DNA from: Rhodospirillales bacterium URHD0017
GTDB taxonomy: Bacteria; Pseudomonadota; Alphaproteobacteria; Reyranellales; Reyranellaceae
DNA: 64,000 nt
NCBI GenBank assembly: GCA_900110395.1
Contig: FODP01000006.1
Span: forward strand, 15,581-79,580
Direction: 5' to 3'
Under the pieces are notes generated by a model. It was not told the origin of the DNA, ran no database searches, and saw only the letters and a list, made by a program, of their open reading frames with translations. Every line of letters begins with the position of its first letter. Positions within the stretch are counted from its first letter, which is position 1. The translations under genes were made by a program, and so were the position numbers. Shown here piece by piece: positions 1 through 7,779 of the stretch.

Positions 1-189
1 CAGGAGCGCGATCGCACTCAGGAGCTCGAGAAGCAGCTCGCCGCACATGGCGACAGCGACAAGCTGCTGGCCCAGGAACGGGGGCGCACTCAGGACCTCG
101 AGAAGCAGCTCGCGGCGCGTGGTGACAGCGATAAGCTGCTGGCCCAGGAGCGCGCCCGCAACCGGGAGCTCGAGAAGCAGCTCGCGGCA
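1..189 (+). repeat. 72-bp in-frame tandem repeats encoding coiled coil
   Basis: Two full 72-bp units (1-72, 73-144) and a 45-bp third copy lie in one reading frame. Each unit encodes 24 residues of the type QER.R..ELEKQLAA followed by .GDSDKLLA. The heptad-like E/L/K/Q spacing predicts a coiled coil. Copies differ by only a few bases, so the array looks recently expanded. It continues beyond the left edge, so copy number is unknown. Confidence 0.9.
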
Positions 190-585
190 CAACAACCCGC
201 CATACCGGCCAGCGCCGGCAGCGCCACGGCAACCTTGCCAGATCCACCGCCGGCGATGCGGCCCGCGAGCGACAAACCCTCAATGCCGGCGGCCGACAAC
301 CCGCCGCGCGGCAATCCGGAGGCCGTCCGCTTGATGGCGCGGGCCACGCTGCTGCTCGGCCAGGGCAATATCGGCGCGGCCCGCGTCGTTCTCCAGAGCG
401 CTGCCGAAACCGGCAGTGCGCCGGCATTGTTCGCCCTGGCGGAGACGTACGACCCGGCCGTCCTGTCGGCATGGGGAACGCTTGGCACCCAGGGCGATGC
501 GACAAAGGCGCAGGAACTCTACGCCAAGGCGCTGGCCGGCGGCATCCAGGAGGCGAAGGACCGGCTGGACGCGTTGCGTCAATGA
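1..585 (+). CDS. C-terminal part of coiled-coil protein with TPR/Sel1-like tail
   Basis: The reading frame is open from the window edge, so the start lies outside. The visible 194 residues are a repeated charged coiled coil (1-63), a Pro/Ala-rich linker (about 64-105), and a helical tail of about 80 residues with A..LL..G....AR..L..AA and a later KAQELYAKALAGG motif. That tail resembles the TPR/Sel1-like ends of many alphaproteobacterial multidomain proteins, including some caspase-like ones (recollection, not shown here). It ends 18 bp before the TAXI gene in the same direction, so co-transcription is likely. The enzymatic or sensory part, if any, is not in the window. Confidence 0.8.
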   Translation, partial: QERDRTQELEKQLAAHGDSDKLLAQERGRTQDLEKQLAARGDSDKLLAQERARNRELEKQLAAQQPAIPASAGSATATLPDPPPAMRPASDKPSMPAADNPPRGNPEAVRLMARATLLLGQGNIGAARVVLQSAAETGSAPALFALAETYDPAVLSAWGTLGTQGDATKAQELYAKALAGGIQEAKDRLDALRQ

Positions 586-603
586 AATCGCACGGGAGGA
601 AGC

Positions 604-1680
604 ATGAAAGATTGGGGAAGGTCATCGATGAGCAGGAGGCTTGCCGCACGGCTATTGAGCGTGGTCTTGAGCGCTGTCGCGACGCCGGCGCTGCTTGCTC
701 TGGCGCTTCCGCCGGCTTCAGCCCACGCGCAAGCCGGGCCGCAACAGGCTTCGCCGGTGCGGCGCGGGCTCAGCTACGACCAGCAGCAGGAGAAGATCAA
801 CGCCTGGACGGTCGGCCTCGCCGCCGGACGGATCGAGGGGGCGCCGTTGCGCCTGGCCGCGGAAATGGCGCGGGTCGTCGACGATGGCGCGAACATGCTC
901 GTCCTGCCCATCGTCACGCGCGGCCCCGTGGAGAATCTGAATTCGCTGCTCTATCTGCGCGGCGTCGACCTGGCGATCATCAACTCCGACGCCCTGGAAG
1001 AATACAAGGCCGAGTTCCCCGACCTCAGACTTCACGTCACCTACCTGCTCAATCTCTTCCCGTCCGAGCTTCACATCTTCGTGCGGCCCGAGATCCAGAG
1101 CCTGCAGGATCTTGCCGGCAAGAAGGTGAACTTCAACACCTTGGGTACCGCTGCGGCCTATTCCGGCCCGCTGATCTTCAGCCGGCTCGGCATAAACGTC
1201 GACAAGACCTTCATCCCGCACCAGCTGGCGCTGCAGCAGATGCGCAAGGGCGAGGGTGACATGGCGGCGGTCGTGTTCATCACCTCGAAGCCGGTCGACG
1301 CGTTCCTGCGCGGACAGTGGGAGCCGGGATTCAAGTTCCTGCCCGTGACCTACAACGACAAGTTCGAGGACTACTACCAGCCGTCTTTTCTCGAAGCTAC
1401 CGACTATCCCGCCCTGATCAAGTCGGGCGAGCGCGTGTCGACCATCTCGGTGCCGACGCTCCTGGTGTCCTACAACTGGCCGCTCGGTTCCGACCGTTAC
1501 CGGCGCGTCGGCCGCTTCACCGACTATCTCTTTACGCGGGTCGACAAGCTCCAAGTCGGCGGCTTCGACCCCCAGTGGAAGGCGATCAATCTCCGCGCCA
1601 GCGCTCCCGGCCTCACCCGCTTTCCGGCGGCGCAGCAATGGCTCGACCGCCAGGCACGCCAGCCGACCGACAAACGATGA
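604..1680 (+). CDS. TAXI-family TRAP-type periplasmic solute-binding protein
   Basis: The 358-residue product has a basic N-terminus, a hydrophobic stretch ending in an AHA-type cleavage site (about residues 15-42), and a mature part matching TAXI binding proteins: an LPIVTRGPVENLNSLLYLRG segment, DLAIINSDALEEY, and a later LAGKKVNFNTLGTAAAYSG segment. Such proteins normally capture small carboxylates or amino acids for a TRAP permease. No DctQ/DctM membrane gene is nearby, so this is an orphan binding protein and may be a sensor. GGGAGG five bases upstream supports the ATG at 604; an in-frame ATG at 628 is an alternative. It overlaps the next gene by 4 bp (ATGA). Confidence 0.85.
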   Translation: MKDWGRSSMSRRLAARLLSVVLSAVATPALLALALPPASAHAQAGPQQASPVRRGLSYDQQQEKINAWTVGLAAGRIEGAPLRLAAEMARVVDDGANMLVLPIVTRGPVENLNSLLYLRGVDLAIINSDALEEYKAEFPDLRLHVTYLLNLFPSELHIFVRPEIQSLQDLAGKKVNFNTLGTAAAYSGPLIFSRLGINVDKTFIPHQLALQQMRKGEGDMAAVVFITSKPVDAFLRGQWEPGFKFLPVTYNDKFEDYYQPSFLEATDYPALIKSGERVSTISVPTLLVSYNWPLGSDRYRRVGRFTDYLFTRVDKLQVGGFDPQWKAINLRASAPGLTRFPAAQQWLDRQARQPTDKR

Positions 1681-2333
1681 AGGTCGCCAACCTCTGCGCA
1701 GTTCTTGGGTCGGGCCTGGCCTGTGCCGGTGCTGCCGCGCAGGGCGCCGGCGATCCGATGGAAAAGCTTCGCGCCTGCTCGCTCCTGGCGCAGGCCGAGC
1801 GCATGGATTGCCTGGAAAAACTCTCACGCGACATTGCGCCGGCACAGCCGCCGGCGACGCCGCCAGGGGCCACGACAGCGCCGGCAGCCGACGACTGGAC
1901 GGTGAGCGAGACGACGTCCCCCTTCGACTACACGCCCGTCGCCATCGCCACCGCTTCGGCGAGCGCCGGGCCGGACGGCGCCGTCCTGCAGCTCTCCATA
2001 CAGTGCCGCGGGGGCCGCACCGAGCTCGTGATCGGCGGCCCGGCCCTCGCTCGCCGCGGCGAAGATCAGGTCGTCTCCTATGCCATCAATGACGGCGCGC
2101 CCGTGGTGCTGCCGGTTGGCGCGCCGGCCTCCGGAACGGGCGTGGCCGTCAAGGGCGACGTCGTCCGACTGCTGGCGTCGCTGCCCGAGCGAGGCGACGT
2201 CGCCTTTCGCGTCGAGCCGCGGCAGGCCGGCGCGGCATTGCAGGGACGCTACTCCTTATCGGGCTTGAAAACAGTACGAGATCGGCTGGCCGCTCCCTGC
2301 AAGTGGCCGGCCGCCAACGTTCCGCGCAACTGA
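1677..2333 (+). CDS. exported VasI-like protein
   Basis: The ATG at 1677 overlaps the TAXI stop (ATGA), implying translational coupling. The 218-residue product has a signal peptide (VLGSGLACAGAAAQG), then a cysteine-containing helical segment (LRACSLLAQAERMDCLEKLS) typical of VasI/EvfG-like proteins, a Pro/Ala linker, and a beta-rich domain beginning WTVSETTSPFDYTPVAIA with LQLSIQCRGGRTELVIGG. VasI-like proteins are accessories of some type VI secretion loci, but no other T6SS gene is visible, so the role here is unknown. A 12-bp gap separates it from the DsrE-like gene. Confidence 0.65.
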   Translation: MKVANLCAVLGSGLACAGAAAQGAGDPMEKLRACSLLAQAERMDCLEKLSRDIAPAQPPATPPGATTAPAADDWTVSETTSPFDYTPVAIATASASAGPDGAVLQLSIQCRGGRTELVIGGPALARRGEDQVVSYAINDGAPVVLPVGAPASGTGVAVKGDVVRLLASLPERGDVAFRVEPRQAGAALQGRYSLSGLKTVRDRLAAPCKWPAANVPRN

Positions 2334-2344
2334 AAGGAGATGTG

Positions 2345-2845
2345 ATGATAAGAGTCGGTAGTGTGATGGCCTTGGCGGTGTCGGTGTGTGTCGGAGCGCT
2401 GGTCCTCCCCGCCTCGCACGCGGCTGCGCAAAGCAAGGAGCCGTCCGCGATGTCTAAGGCGCCCGATACCGCCAAGAAGGCGCATCGCCTTGTCCTGCAG
2501 GTCAACACCAACGATCCGGCGATGATGAACCTCGCGCTGAACAACGCCACCAACGTCGAGCAGCACTACAGGGACCTCGGCCAGAAAGTGGAGATCGAGA
2601 TCGTCACCTTCGGCCCCGGCCTGCACATGCTGCGGGACGACACCTCGCCGGTGAAGGACCGCATCAAGGCGATGGCGGAGAAATCCCCGGCGATCTCGTT
2701 CAAGGCCTGCGGCAACACCCAGGAGAACATGAACAAGGCGGAGAACAAGACGATCCCGCTGGTCGCGCAGGCCACACTGGTGAAGTCGGGCGTGGTGCGG
2801 GTCATGGAGCTGCAGGAGCAGGGCTGGACCTACGTCCGGCCCTGA
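2345..2845 (+). CDS. exported DsrE-like protein
   Basis: The ATG at 2345 is preceded by AAAGGAGA. The 166-residue product has a signal peptide ending near ASHAAAQS, then a DsrE/DsrF-like alpha/beta fold: HRLVLQVNTNDPAMMNLALN, VEIEIVTFGPGLHML and an A..SPAISFKACGNT segment carrying one Cys where catalytic DsrE relatives often have one. DsrE proteins transfer sulfur in the cytoplasm; exported single-domain relatives are common but poorly understood. It follows the VasI-like gene closely and precedes the pentapeptide gene by 44 bp, so it belongs to the same probable operon. Confidence 0.8.
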   Translation: MIRVGSVMALAVSVCVGALVLPASHAAAQSKEPSAMSKAPDTAKKAHRLVLQVNTNDPAMMNLALNNATNVEQHYRDLGQKVEIEIVTFGPGLHMLRDDTSPVKDRIKAMAEKSPAISFKACGNTQENMNKAENKTIPLVAQATLVKSGVVRVMELQEQGWTYVRP

Positions 2846-2889
2846 CGCAAGCGGCCCGCGTCATCCATGACGGTGCAGGTCTTCAGACG

Positions 2890-4290
2890 ATGGCCAGAAC
2901 GGATCACCTCGACCAGCTCCTTCAAGGGGTCGATGCCTGGAATGCCTGGCGGCAGAAGGAGCCGTCGCTCAAACCGGACCTCAGCGGCGCGGACCTGGCA
3001 GGCGCGAACCTCAGCGGAGCGAACCTCAGCGGCACGGATCTCGTCGCGGCGAAACTCACGGAGGCGAATCTCGCCGGGGCCAACCTCAGCAGCACCAGCT
3101 TCGGCCGGGCCAACCTCAGCGGGGCGAACATCAGCGCGGTGACGACGCGCTTCGGGGTGGCGGACCTTCACGGCGCGAACCTCAGCGGGGCCGATCTCAG
3201 CGGGGCCGGCCTCGACGGGGCGGAGTTCAGCGGCGCGAACCTGAGCGGGGCGCAGCTCGCCGGAGCGCAGCTCGTTGGCGCGCACCTCGGCGGGGCAAAC
3301 CTCAGCGAGGCCGACATCAGCGCCGCGAACCTGAGCGGAGCCGATCTCCTCGAGACCAACCTCAGCAAGGCGACCCTGATCGAGGCGAACCTCAGCGGGG
3401 CGAACCTCAACCGGGCGAACCTCAGGGAGGCGAAACTGACGTGGGCGAACCTCAGCACGTCCCACCTCATCGGCAGCGACCTCAGCAAGGCGAACCTCAC
3501 CGGCGCGAACCTCAGCATGGCGAACATCACCGGCGCGGATCTCATCGAGGCAAACCTCAGCAAGGCGAACCTGACGAAGGCGAGGCTTGGCGGAGCGAAC
3601 CTCAGCGCGGCGAACCTCACCGCAAGCCTGCTGGTCGAGACCGACCTGACAAACGCCGATCTCACCGGGAGCCGCGTCCATGGCCTGTCGGCGTGGCGCG
3701 TGAAGCTTGGCCAGGGCACGAAGCAGCATGGTCTGGTCATCACGCCCGCGAACGAGCCCGAGGTGACGGCCGAGGACCTTGACGTTGCCCAGTTCCTCTA
3801 CCTGATGCTGCGGAGCGAGAAGCTGCGCAGGAGCATCGACACCATTGTCAGCGACGTCGTCCTGATCCTCGGCCGCTTCCCGCCGGAGCGCAAAGCGGTA
3901 CTCGAGGCCGTGCGCGAGCAGTTGCGCAAGCCTGACCTCGGCTACGTGCCGGTGGTGATCGATTTCCAGAAACCACGCAGCCCGGCGACCGACGAGAGCG
4001 TCATGACGCTGGCGCGCATGGCGCGCTTCGTCATTGCCGACCTGTCCGACTCCCAGAGCGTGCTGCAGCTGCTGCAGCTGATCGTGGCAGGCAACCCCAT
4101 GCTGCCCGTGCAGCCGCTCATCGGCGCGGCGCAGCACAACTCGGGCATGCTCGACGTCATCGAGCGCCTTCCCTCAGTCTTGCGGACGTATCGCTATGAC
4201 GACCTCGCGCAGCTGACGGCCGATTTCGACGCGCTGATCGCGGCCTGCAGGCTCAAGTCCTGGAACCTGCGGCACAGCACCGGGTTGTGA
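2890..4290 (+). CDS. pentapeptide-repeat protein with TIR-like/Rossmann-like C-terminal domain
   Basis: The 466-residue product has a short helical head (1-34), about 230 residues of pentapeptide repeats (A(N/D)LSG type, roughly 35-265) predicted to form a right-handed quadrilateral beta-helix, and a C-terminal alpha/beta domain (about 290-466). The latter has VVLILGRFPPERKAVLEAV, YVPVVIDFQKPRSP and MARFVIADLSDSQSV, a pattern recalled from many multidomain bacterial proteins and reminiscent of TIR-like or other nucleotide-binding folds. No signal peptide is seen, so it is probably cytosolic. The repeat region creates long antisense open frames that are artefacts. The stop overlaps the start of the next gene (TGATG). 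The activity of the C-terminal domain is unproven. Confidence 0.8.
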   Translation: MARTDHLDQLLQGVDAWNAWRQKEPSLKPDLSGADLAGANLSGANLSGTDLVAAKLTEANLAGANLSSTSFGRANLSGANISAVTTRFGVADLHGANLSGADLSGAGLDGAEFSGANLSGAQLAGAQLVGAHLGGANLSEADISAANLSGADLLETNLSKATLIEANLSGANLNRANLREAKLTWANLSTSHLIGSDLSKANLTGANLSMANITGADLIEANLSKANLTKARLGGANLSAANLTASLLVETDLTNADLTGSRVHGLSAWRVKLGQGTKQHGLVITPANEPEVTAEDLDVAQFLYLMLRSEKLRRSIDTIVSDVVLILGRFPPERKAVLEAVREQLRKPDLGYVPVVIDFQKPRSPATDESVMTLARMARFVIADLSDSQSVLQLLQLIVAGNPMLPVQPLIGAAQHNSGMLDVIERLPSVLRTYRYDDLAQLTADFDALIAACRLKSWNLRHSTGL

Positions 4291-4538
4291 TGTCGTCGAT
4301 GCCCGACGATCTCGAGCTCGCTGCCCGCTTTGTCGCTGCGCTCTTCAAGGCGACCCACGGGCGGCCCGGCCATTTTCGCCACATCGACGACGTCGCCGCC
4401 TGGGCGGGTATCGAAGCCGACGCCGACGTCGAACGGGCACTGCGCGCCGCCGAAAGCGCCGGCTTCCTCGTGACCCATGCCCACAAGCCGATGGCGATGC
4501 TTACCGAAGAAGGTCTCGACGCAGCACGGTCAGGATAG
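4290..4538 (+). CDS. small winged-helix-like protein
   Basis: The 82-residue product starts at the ATG overlapping the stop of the pentapeptide gene; an ATG at 4302 is also possible. It contains HIDDVAAWAGIEADADVERA followed by a helix and LVTHAHKPMAMLTEEGLDAA, a layout like a winged-helix domain whose last strand pair ends in LTEEG, as in small transcription regulators. It may regulate, or act with, the gene it is coupled to. Its last 38 bp overlap the end of the convergent VanZ-like gene. The family assignment is tentative; the overlap and sensible composition support it being a gene. Confidence 0.65.
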   Translation: MSSMPDDLELAARFVAALFKATHGRPGHFRHIDDVAAWAGIEADADVERALRAAESAGFLVTHAHKPMAMLTEEGLDAARSG

Positions 4539-4890
4539 GGACAGCAACCGCCGACAGTCGGACGCGCGCGATCCACAGGCAGAGGCTGCCGATCGCGACG
4601 CCGGTGGCACCGAAGCCGAAGTCGCCGAAGGAAGCGTGCCGGCCGGGGACATGGAGCTGTCCCACTTCGAGGATCGCGGCATAGCCGATCAACAGGATGC
4701 CGTGCACGGCAAGCCGCCGGCTGCCGGGGAATGCCAGGCCCATCGCGATCGTCGTCGCCAGATAAGCGATCAGGTGCTCGGTGTGCCCGCCCCAGGTCGT
4801 TCGCGTCATCGCATTGGCCGGCAGCCAGGCAAGCATCGCCAGGGCCGTGATGCAGCTCACGAAGGCGATGCGACGCAGCACTCGGTGCAC
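4501..4890 (-). CDS. VanZ-like small membrane protein (copy 1)
   Basis: This 129-residue protein has about four hydrophobic segments and a conserved core LAWLPANAM.RT..GGH.EHL.AYL, resembling VanZ-like membrane proteins. Its close paralogue lies at 10219-10605 in the same orientation. VanZ-like proteins are linked to teicoplanin resistance in some Gram-positives, but the function of the short proteobacterial forms is unknown. The ATG at 4890 follows CAGAGTGCACC with only a weak ribosome binding site. The 3' end overlaps the winged-helix gene on the other strand. Confidence 0.75.
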   Translation of the reverse strand: MHRVLRRIAFVSCITALAMLAWLPANAMTRTTWGGHTEHLIAYLATTIAMGLAFPGSRRLAVHGILLIGYAAILEVGQLHVPGRHASFGDFGFGATGVAIGSLCLWIARVRLSAVAVPILTVLRRDLLR

Positions 4891-4902
4891 TCTGTCCTCC
4901 CA

Positions 4903-5268
4903 TCAGCCCGCGGCTTTGATCCAGCCCTTCGCCGTCCGCAGGCTCGTGAAGAAGCGCATGGGCCGTTCGGCGGCGGCCAGCATGGGAAGAACCGGCTCCA
5001 GGTGATGCCGGCGGGTCGGCTGCAGGACGATGGCCAACGGTCCGTGCGGTTCGGCATGCATGGCGCGGAACCGCGCGCCCAGCGCCAGCATGTCGGCCGC
5101 GTCCATGCGGCCCTTGCCGGAACGGCCGTCGAAGATCTTGGCGTAGCCATTGGCGCCGGCCCCGGTCACCACTTCCAGGTATTCCTCGATCTCCGCGTGC
5201 GTGACCTCACCCTCGGCCGTGACGAGCACCAGACGAGAACGCGAATCGATCAGCCAATTAACCGGCAC
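4903..5268 (-). CDS. conserved protein, possibly SpoIIAA/STAS-like fold
   Basis: Not firmly recognised. The 121-residue product from the GTG at 5268 reads VPVNWLIDSRSRLVLVTAEG, then a helix-strand pattern with YAKIFDGRSGKGRMDAADML and a final MRFFTSLRTAKGWI. Alternating strands and helices with DGR at the strand end are reminiscent of SpoIIAA/STAS-like proteins. The GTG is preceded by AAGGGAG at suitable spacing; an ATG at 5328 would add 20 less typical residues encoded by AT-richer DNA that looks like promoter. It lies 12 bp upstream of the VanZ-like gene on the same strand, so the two may be co-transcribed. Confidence 0.6.
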   Translation of the reverse strand: MPVNWLIDSRSRLVLVTAEGEVTHAEIEEYLEVVTGAGANGYAKIFDGRSGKGRMDAADMLALGARFRAMHAEPHGPLAIVLQPTRRHHLEPVLPMLAAAERPMRFFTSLRTAKGWIKAAG

Positions 5269-5415
5269 CGGCGCCCACACTCCCTTCCACACCCATACGG
5301 AATCTATATCGAAAAATGGCGGCACCAAGGATCGCGGCGGCCTCTCACCAACATGTCACGTCAAAGGCGGCTTCGCAGAACAGCCCCGGACGCGCTAAGA
5401 GTCCCGCCGTGGGGC

Positions 5416-5499
5416 CCTGCTTCGCCGCAAATGCGGCTTCGCAGGGCAGCAGAGTCGAGGACAGGGCATCCTGCGAAGCCGCGCCAGCGGCGAAGCAGG
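5416..5499. repeat. nested palindromic (cruciform) element
   Basis: Arms 5416-5445 and 5470-5499 are inverted copies that match at 26 of 30 positions; the only mismatches are the 4-nt centres. Each arm is itself built from two 13-nt halves (CCTGCTTCGCCGC and GCGGCTTCGCAGG). The element sits just before the zinc-ribbon gene and contains no gene. It could be a REP-type repeat or act as transcript structure. Confidence 0.8.
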
Positions 5500-5515
5500 A
5501 AAGGAGCGTTTTGCC

Positions 5516-6148
5516 TTGTCACGCCTGTCTCCTCGAGCCGTTCCGGCCAAGCGCCCTCCCAACCGTCCGCAAGTGCCGCGTGAGACCTTCGGCATGCTGC
5601 GGCTGCGCAGCTTTCGCCTCACGATTTACTGCGATCCCTGCAAGGAAGTGCACTTCGTCAATCTGGTCGAACGGCCGGATCTCGAGGATGTGCCCGTGGG
5701 CAGCGTCGACTTCCAATGCCAGCAGTGCAAGCGCCTCGGACATTACCGGCTGACGCCGCCGTTTCGCGGCGAGAAGCCCCGGCTGTTCGAGCAGGCCAGT
5801 TCCTGCCGCGGGCCGGCCGACTATGACCCGACGCCGTTCGTCGGCCCCTTCCCCTTGCTGACGACCACCGGCGACTACCTGATCGGCGACTTCGCGGCGC
5901 TGGGCTTCTGCCTGCTGGCGACCTGCCCGGGCGGCCGCGAGCGGCTGATCGATCCGCGCGACGCCACCTGGCATCACCTGCACGGCCGCAGCCTCGCCGG
6001 GGCAAGGCTGCGCTGCGAGGGTTGCCGCGCGCGGATCCATGTGACGGTCGTGCCGCCATGGTATCGGCGTCGGGGGTTCGCTGTGGTGCGAGCGATGACG
6101 GCGTTGGATGTGGCCGCCGTCCCGACCGAACCCTCGCGCGGCGCCTGA
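5516..6148 (+). CDS. zinc-ribbon-like protein with three CxxC pairs
   Basis: The 210-residue product is not assigned to a named family. It carries three Cys pairs: YCDPCKE (about residue 39), CQQCKRLG (about 70) and CEGCRARI (about 174), enough for one or two zinc ribbons, with a middle segment GPFPLLTTTGDYLIGDFAAL. The TTG at 5516 has AAGGAG 9 nt upstream; an ATG at 5594 would begin MLRLRSFRLTIYCDPC and keep all Cys pairs. No membrane segments are evident, suggesting a cytosolic metal- or nucleic-acid-binding protein. It stands alone after a palindromic element. Confidence 0.65.
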   Translation: MSRLSPRAVPAKRPPNRPQVPRETFGMLRLRSFRLTIYCDPCKEVHFVNLVERPDLEDVPVGSVDFQCQQCKRLGHYRLTPPFRGEKPRLFEQASSCRGPADYDPTPFVGPFPLLTTTGDYLIGDFAALGFCLLATCPGGRERLIDPRDATWHHLHGRSLAGARLRCEGCRARIHVTVVPPWYRRRGFAVVRAMTALDVAAVPTEPSRGA

Positions 6149-6292
6149 CGCGATAAACAAGGGATTTCCCCGCTATCCCACCGAGCCATCCCCGGCAATC
6201 GACAGGCTGCCTGCAACGACGGCGGCAGCCGGGGCGTTCAGATGCTCTTTGACGCTGCGCAACGATGGCCGCACCGGCACGTTGCATGTCGT

Positions 6293-6922
6293 ATGCGCAT
6301 GATCCTCACCCTGTCGCGGCCCCTGTTGCGTCCCTGGTCGCGAACGGGCGCGCGGCTGGCCGCGGCGCTCAGCCTCGTGACCCTGGCCTCGTGTGGCTAC
6401 AACACCATCCCGACCCTCGAAGAGCAGGCCAAGGCGAAGTGGGCTGACGTGCAGAACAACTACCAGCGCCGGGCCGATCTCATTCCCAACCTGGTCGCCA
6501 CCGTCGAAGGCTACGCCAAGCAGGAGAAGGACGTCCTGACCTCGGTCGTCGAGGCGCGCGCGAAGGCGACCCAGGTGCGGGTCGATGCCAGCCAGCTCAC
6601 CGACCCCGAGAAGATGAAGCAGTTCCAGGATGCGCAGAACCAGCTTTCCGGCGCGCTCGGCCGGCTGATCGCGATCAGCGAGAACTATCCCGACCTGAAG
6701 TCGAACCAGAACTTCCTGGCGCTGCAAAGCCAGCTCGAGGGCACCGAGAACCGCATCGCCGTGGCGCGCCGCGATTTCATCGAGGCGGTGCGCGCCTACA
6801 ACACCGAGATCAGGACCTTTCCCGGCCAGATCTGGGCCATGATCCGCGGCAGCAAGCCGATGGCCGAGTTCACCGCCAACGACGACGCGCAGAAGCCGCC
6901 GCAGGTGAAGTTCGGGAAATGA
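6293..6922 (+). CDS. LemA family lipoprotein
   Basis: LemA proteins have an N-terminal membrane anchor and a long helical bundle. The 209-residue product starts MRMILTLSR and has a lipoprotein signal ending LVTLASC, so it is probably lipid-anchored. It then shows the family signature WADVQNNYQRRADLIPNLVA, later LKSNQNFLALQSQLEGTENR and YNTEIRTFPGQIWA. Its function in bacteria is unclear; it usually sits next to TPM-domain genes, as here. An upstream ATG at 6242 would add residues that spoil the signal peptide. The stop overlaps the next start (ATGA). Confidence 0.92.
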   Translation: MRMILTLSRPLLRPWSRTGARLAAALSLVTLASCGYNTIPTLEEQAKAKWADVQNNYQRRADLIPNLVATVEGYAKQEKDVLTSVVEARAKATQVRVDASQLTDPEKMKQFQDAQNQLSGALGRLIAISENYPDLKSNQNFLALQSQLEGTENRIAVARRDFIEAVRAYNTEIRTFPGQIWAMIRGSKPMAEFTANDDAQKPPQVKFGK

Positions 6923-7779
6923 CGACCCGTCGTCCCGAGCGCAGCCGCGCGCAGCGCGGCGCAGCCGAGGGACCTCGCTTCAACCACAAGCGGCCAATTG
7001 CGGAGAGAAGGTCCCTCCACGCGGCCCTTTGGGCCTTGGTCGGGACGACGGCACTGTGGCTCGCCACGGTCGCCGTCGCCCTCACCTTCCCCCCACTCAC
7101 CGGCCGCATCGTCGACCAGGCCAATATCATCCCGCAGGACACGCGCAACGCGCTGGAGCCCAGGCTCGCCGAACTCGAGCAGAAGTCGGGCATCCAGCTC
7201 GTCGTCGCCACGGTGAACTCGCTGGAAGGCCAGGAGATCGAGCCCTATGCCAACGAGCTGTTCCGCTTCTGGAAGCTCGGCGAGAAGAACAAGAACAACG
7301 GCGTGCTGCTGCTGGTCGCGCCCAAGGAACGGCGGGTGCGGATCGAGGTGGGCTATGGCCTGGAAGGCACGCTGACCGATGCGCTGAGCGCCGTGATCAT
7401 CGCCAACGCCATCACGCCGCGCTTCAAGACCGGCGACTACAGCGGCGGCATCAGCCGCGGCGTCGACGACATCATCACCGTGCTGACCACGGACGAGTCC
7501 GAATGGTCGAAGCGGCCGTCGCTCCGACTCGATCGGCCGCAGGCTGCCCATCCGACCAACTGGGTCGGCGTCATCGCCCTCGTCGCGTTCCTCGTCCTGC
7601 TGATGATCTCGCCGGGCTTGCGCACGCTGGTGTTCGCCATGCTGCTCTCGGGCCGCGGCGGATCCTACGGCGGCGGCGGCGGTTGGGGCGGCGGATTTGG
7701 CGGGGGTCGCGGTGGTGGCGGCGGCTTCTCGGGCGGCGGCGGCTCGTCCGGTGGCGGCGGCGCCAGCGGGCGATGGTAA
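6919..7779 (+). CDS. TPM-domain membrane protein (YgcG family)
   Basis: The 286-residue product has a TPM (TLP18.3/Psb32/MOLO-1) domain: LTGRIVDQANIIPQDTRNAL, IQLVVATVNSLEGQEIE, FRFWKLGEKNKNNGVLLLVA and RRVRIEVGYGLEG, then a transmembrane helix (WVGVIALVAFLVLLMI) and a Gly-rich tail of about 45 residues. This is the layout of YgcG-like proteins that accompany LemA. The first roughly 44 residues are unusual because they are encoded by a REP-like palindrome (6927-7051): the polar head MTTRRPERSRAQRG... and part of the hydrophobic signal segment. An in-frame TTG at 7036 is an alternative start without a good ribosome binding site. It overlaps both neighbours. Confidence 0.9.
   Translation: MTTRRPERSRAQRGAAEGPRFNHKRPIAERRSLHAALWALVGTTALWLATVAVALTFPPLTGRIVDQANIIPQDTRNALEPRLAELEQKSGIQLVVATVNSLEGQEIEPYANELFRFWKLGEKNKNNGVLLLVAPKERRVRIEVGYGLEGTLTDALSAVIIANAITPRFKTGDYSGGISRGVDDIITVLTTDESEWSKRPSLRLDRPQAAHPTNWVGVIALVAFLVLLMISPGLRTLVFAMLLSGRGGSYGGGGGWGGGFGGGRGGGGGFSGGGGSSGGGGASGRW
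6927..7051. repeat. REP-like inverted repeat inside a coding sequence
   Basis: Outer arms 6927-6938 (CCGTCGTCCCGA) and 7040-7051 are perfect 12-bp inverted copies; inner arms 6967-6975 (GAGGGACCT) and 7009-7017 are perfect over 9 bp. The same CCGTC.TCCCGA...GAGGGACCT layout recurs at 35799-35920, and a related arm at 62067-62135. Here it lies in frame at the start of the TPM gene. Confidence 0.85.

Noticed and set aside
1677..2333. A type VI secretion locus
   Set aside because: Only one VasI-like gene is present; no Tss sheath, tube or baseplate gene occurs in the window.
2830..4137. 435-aa open frame antisense to the pentapeptide gene
   Set aside because: It is the mirror of the repeat region (EVR.AEVR repeats) and has no independent start signal; the plus-strand pentapeptide protein explains it.
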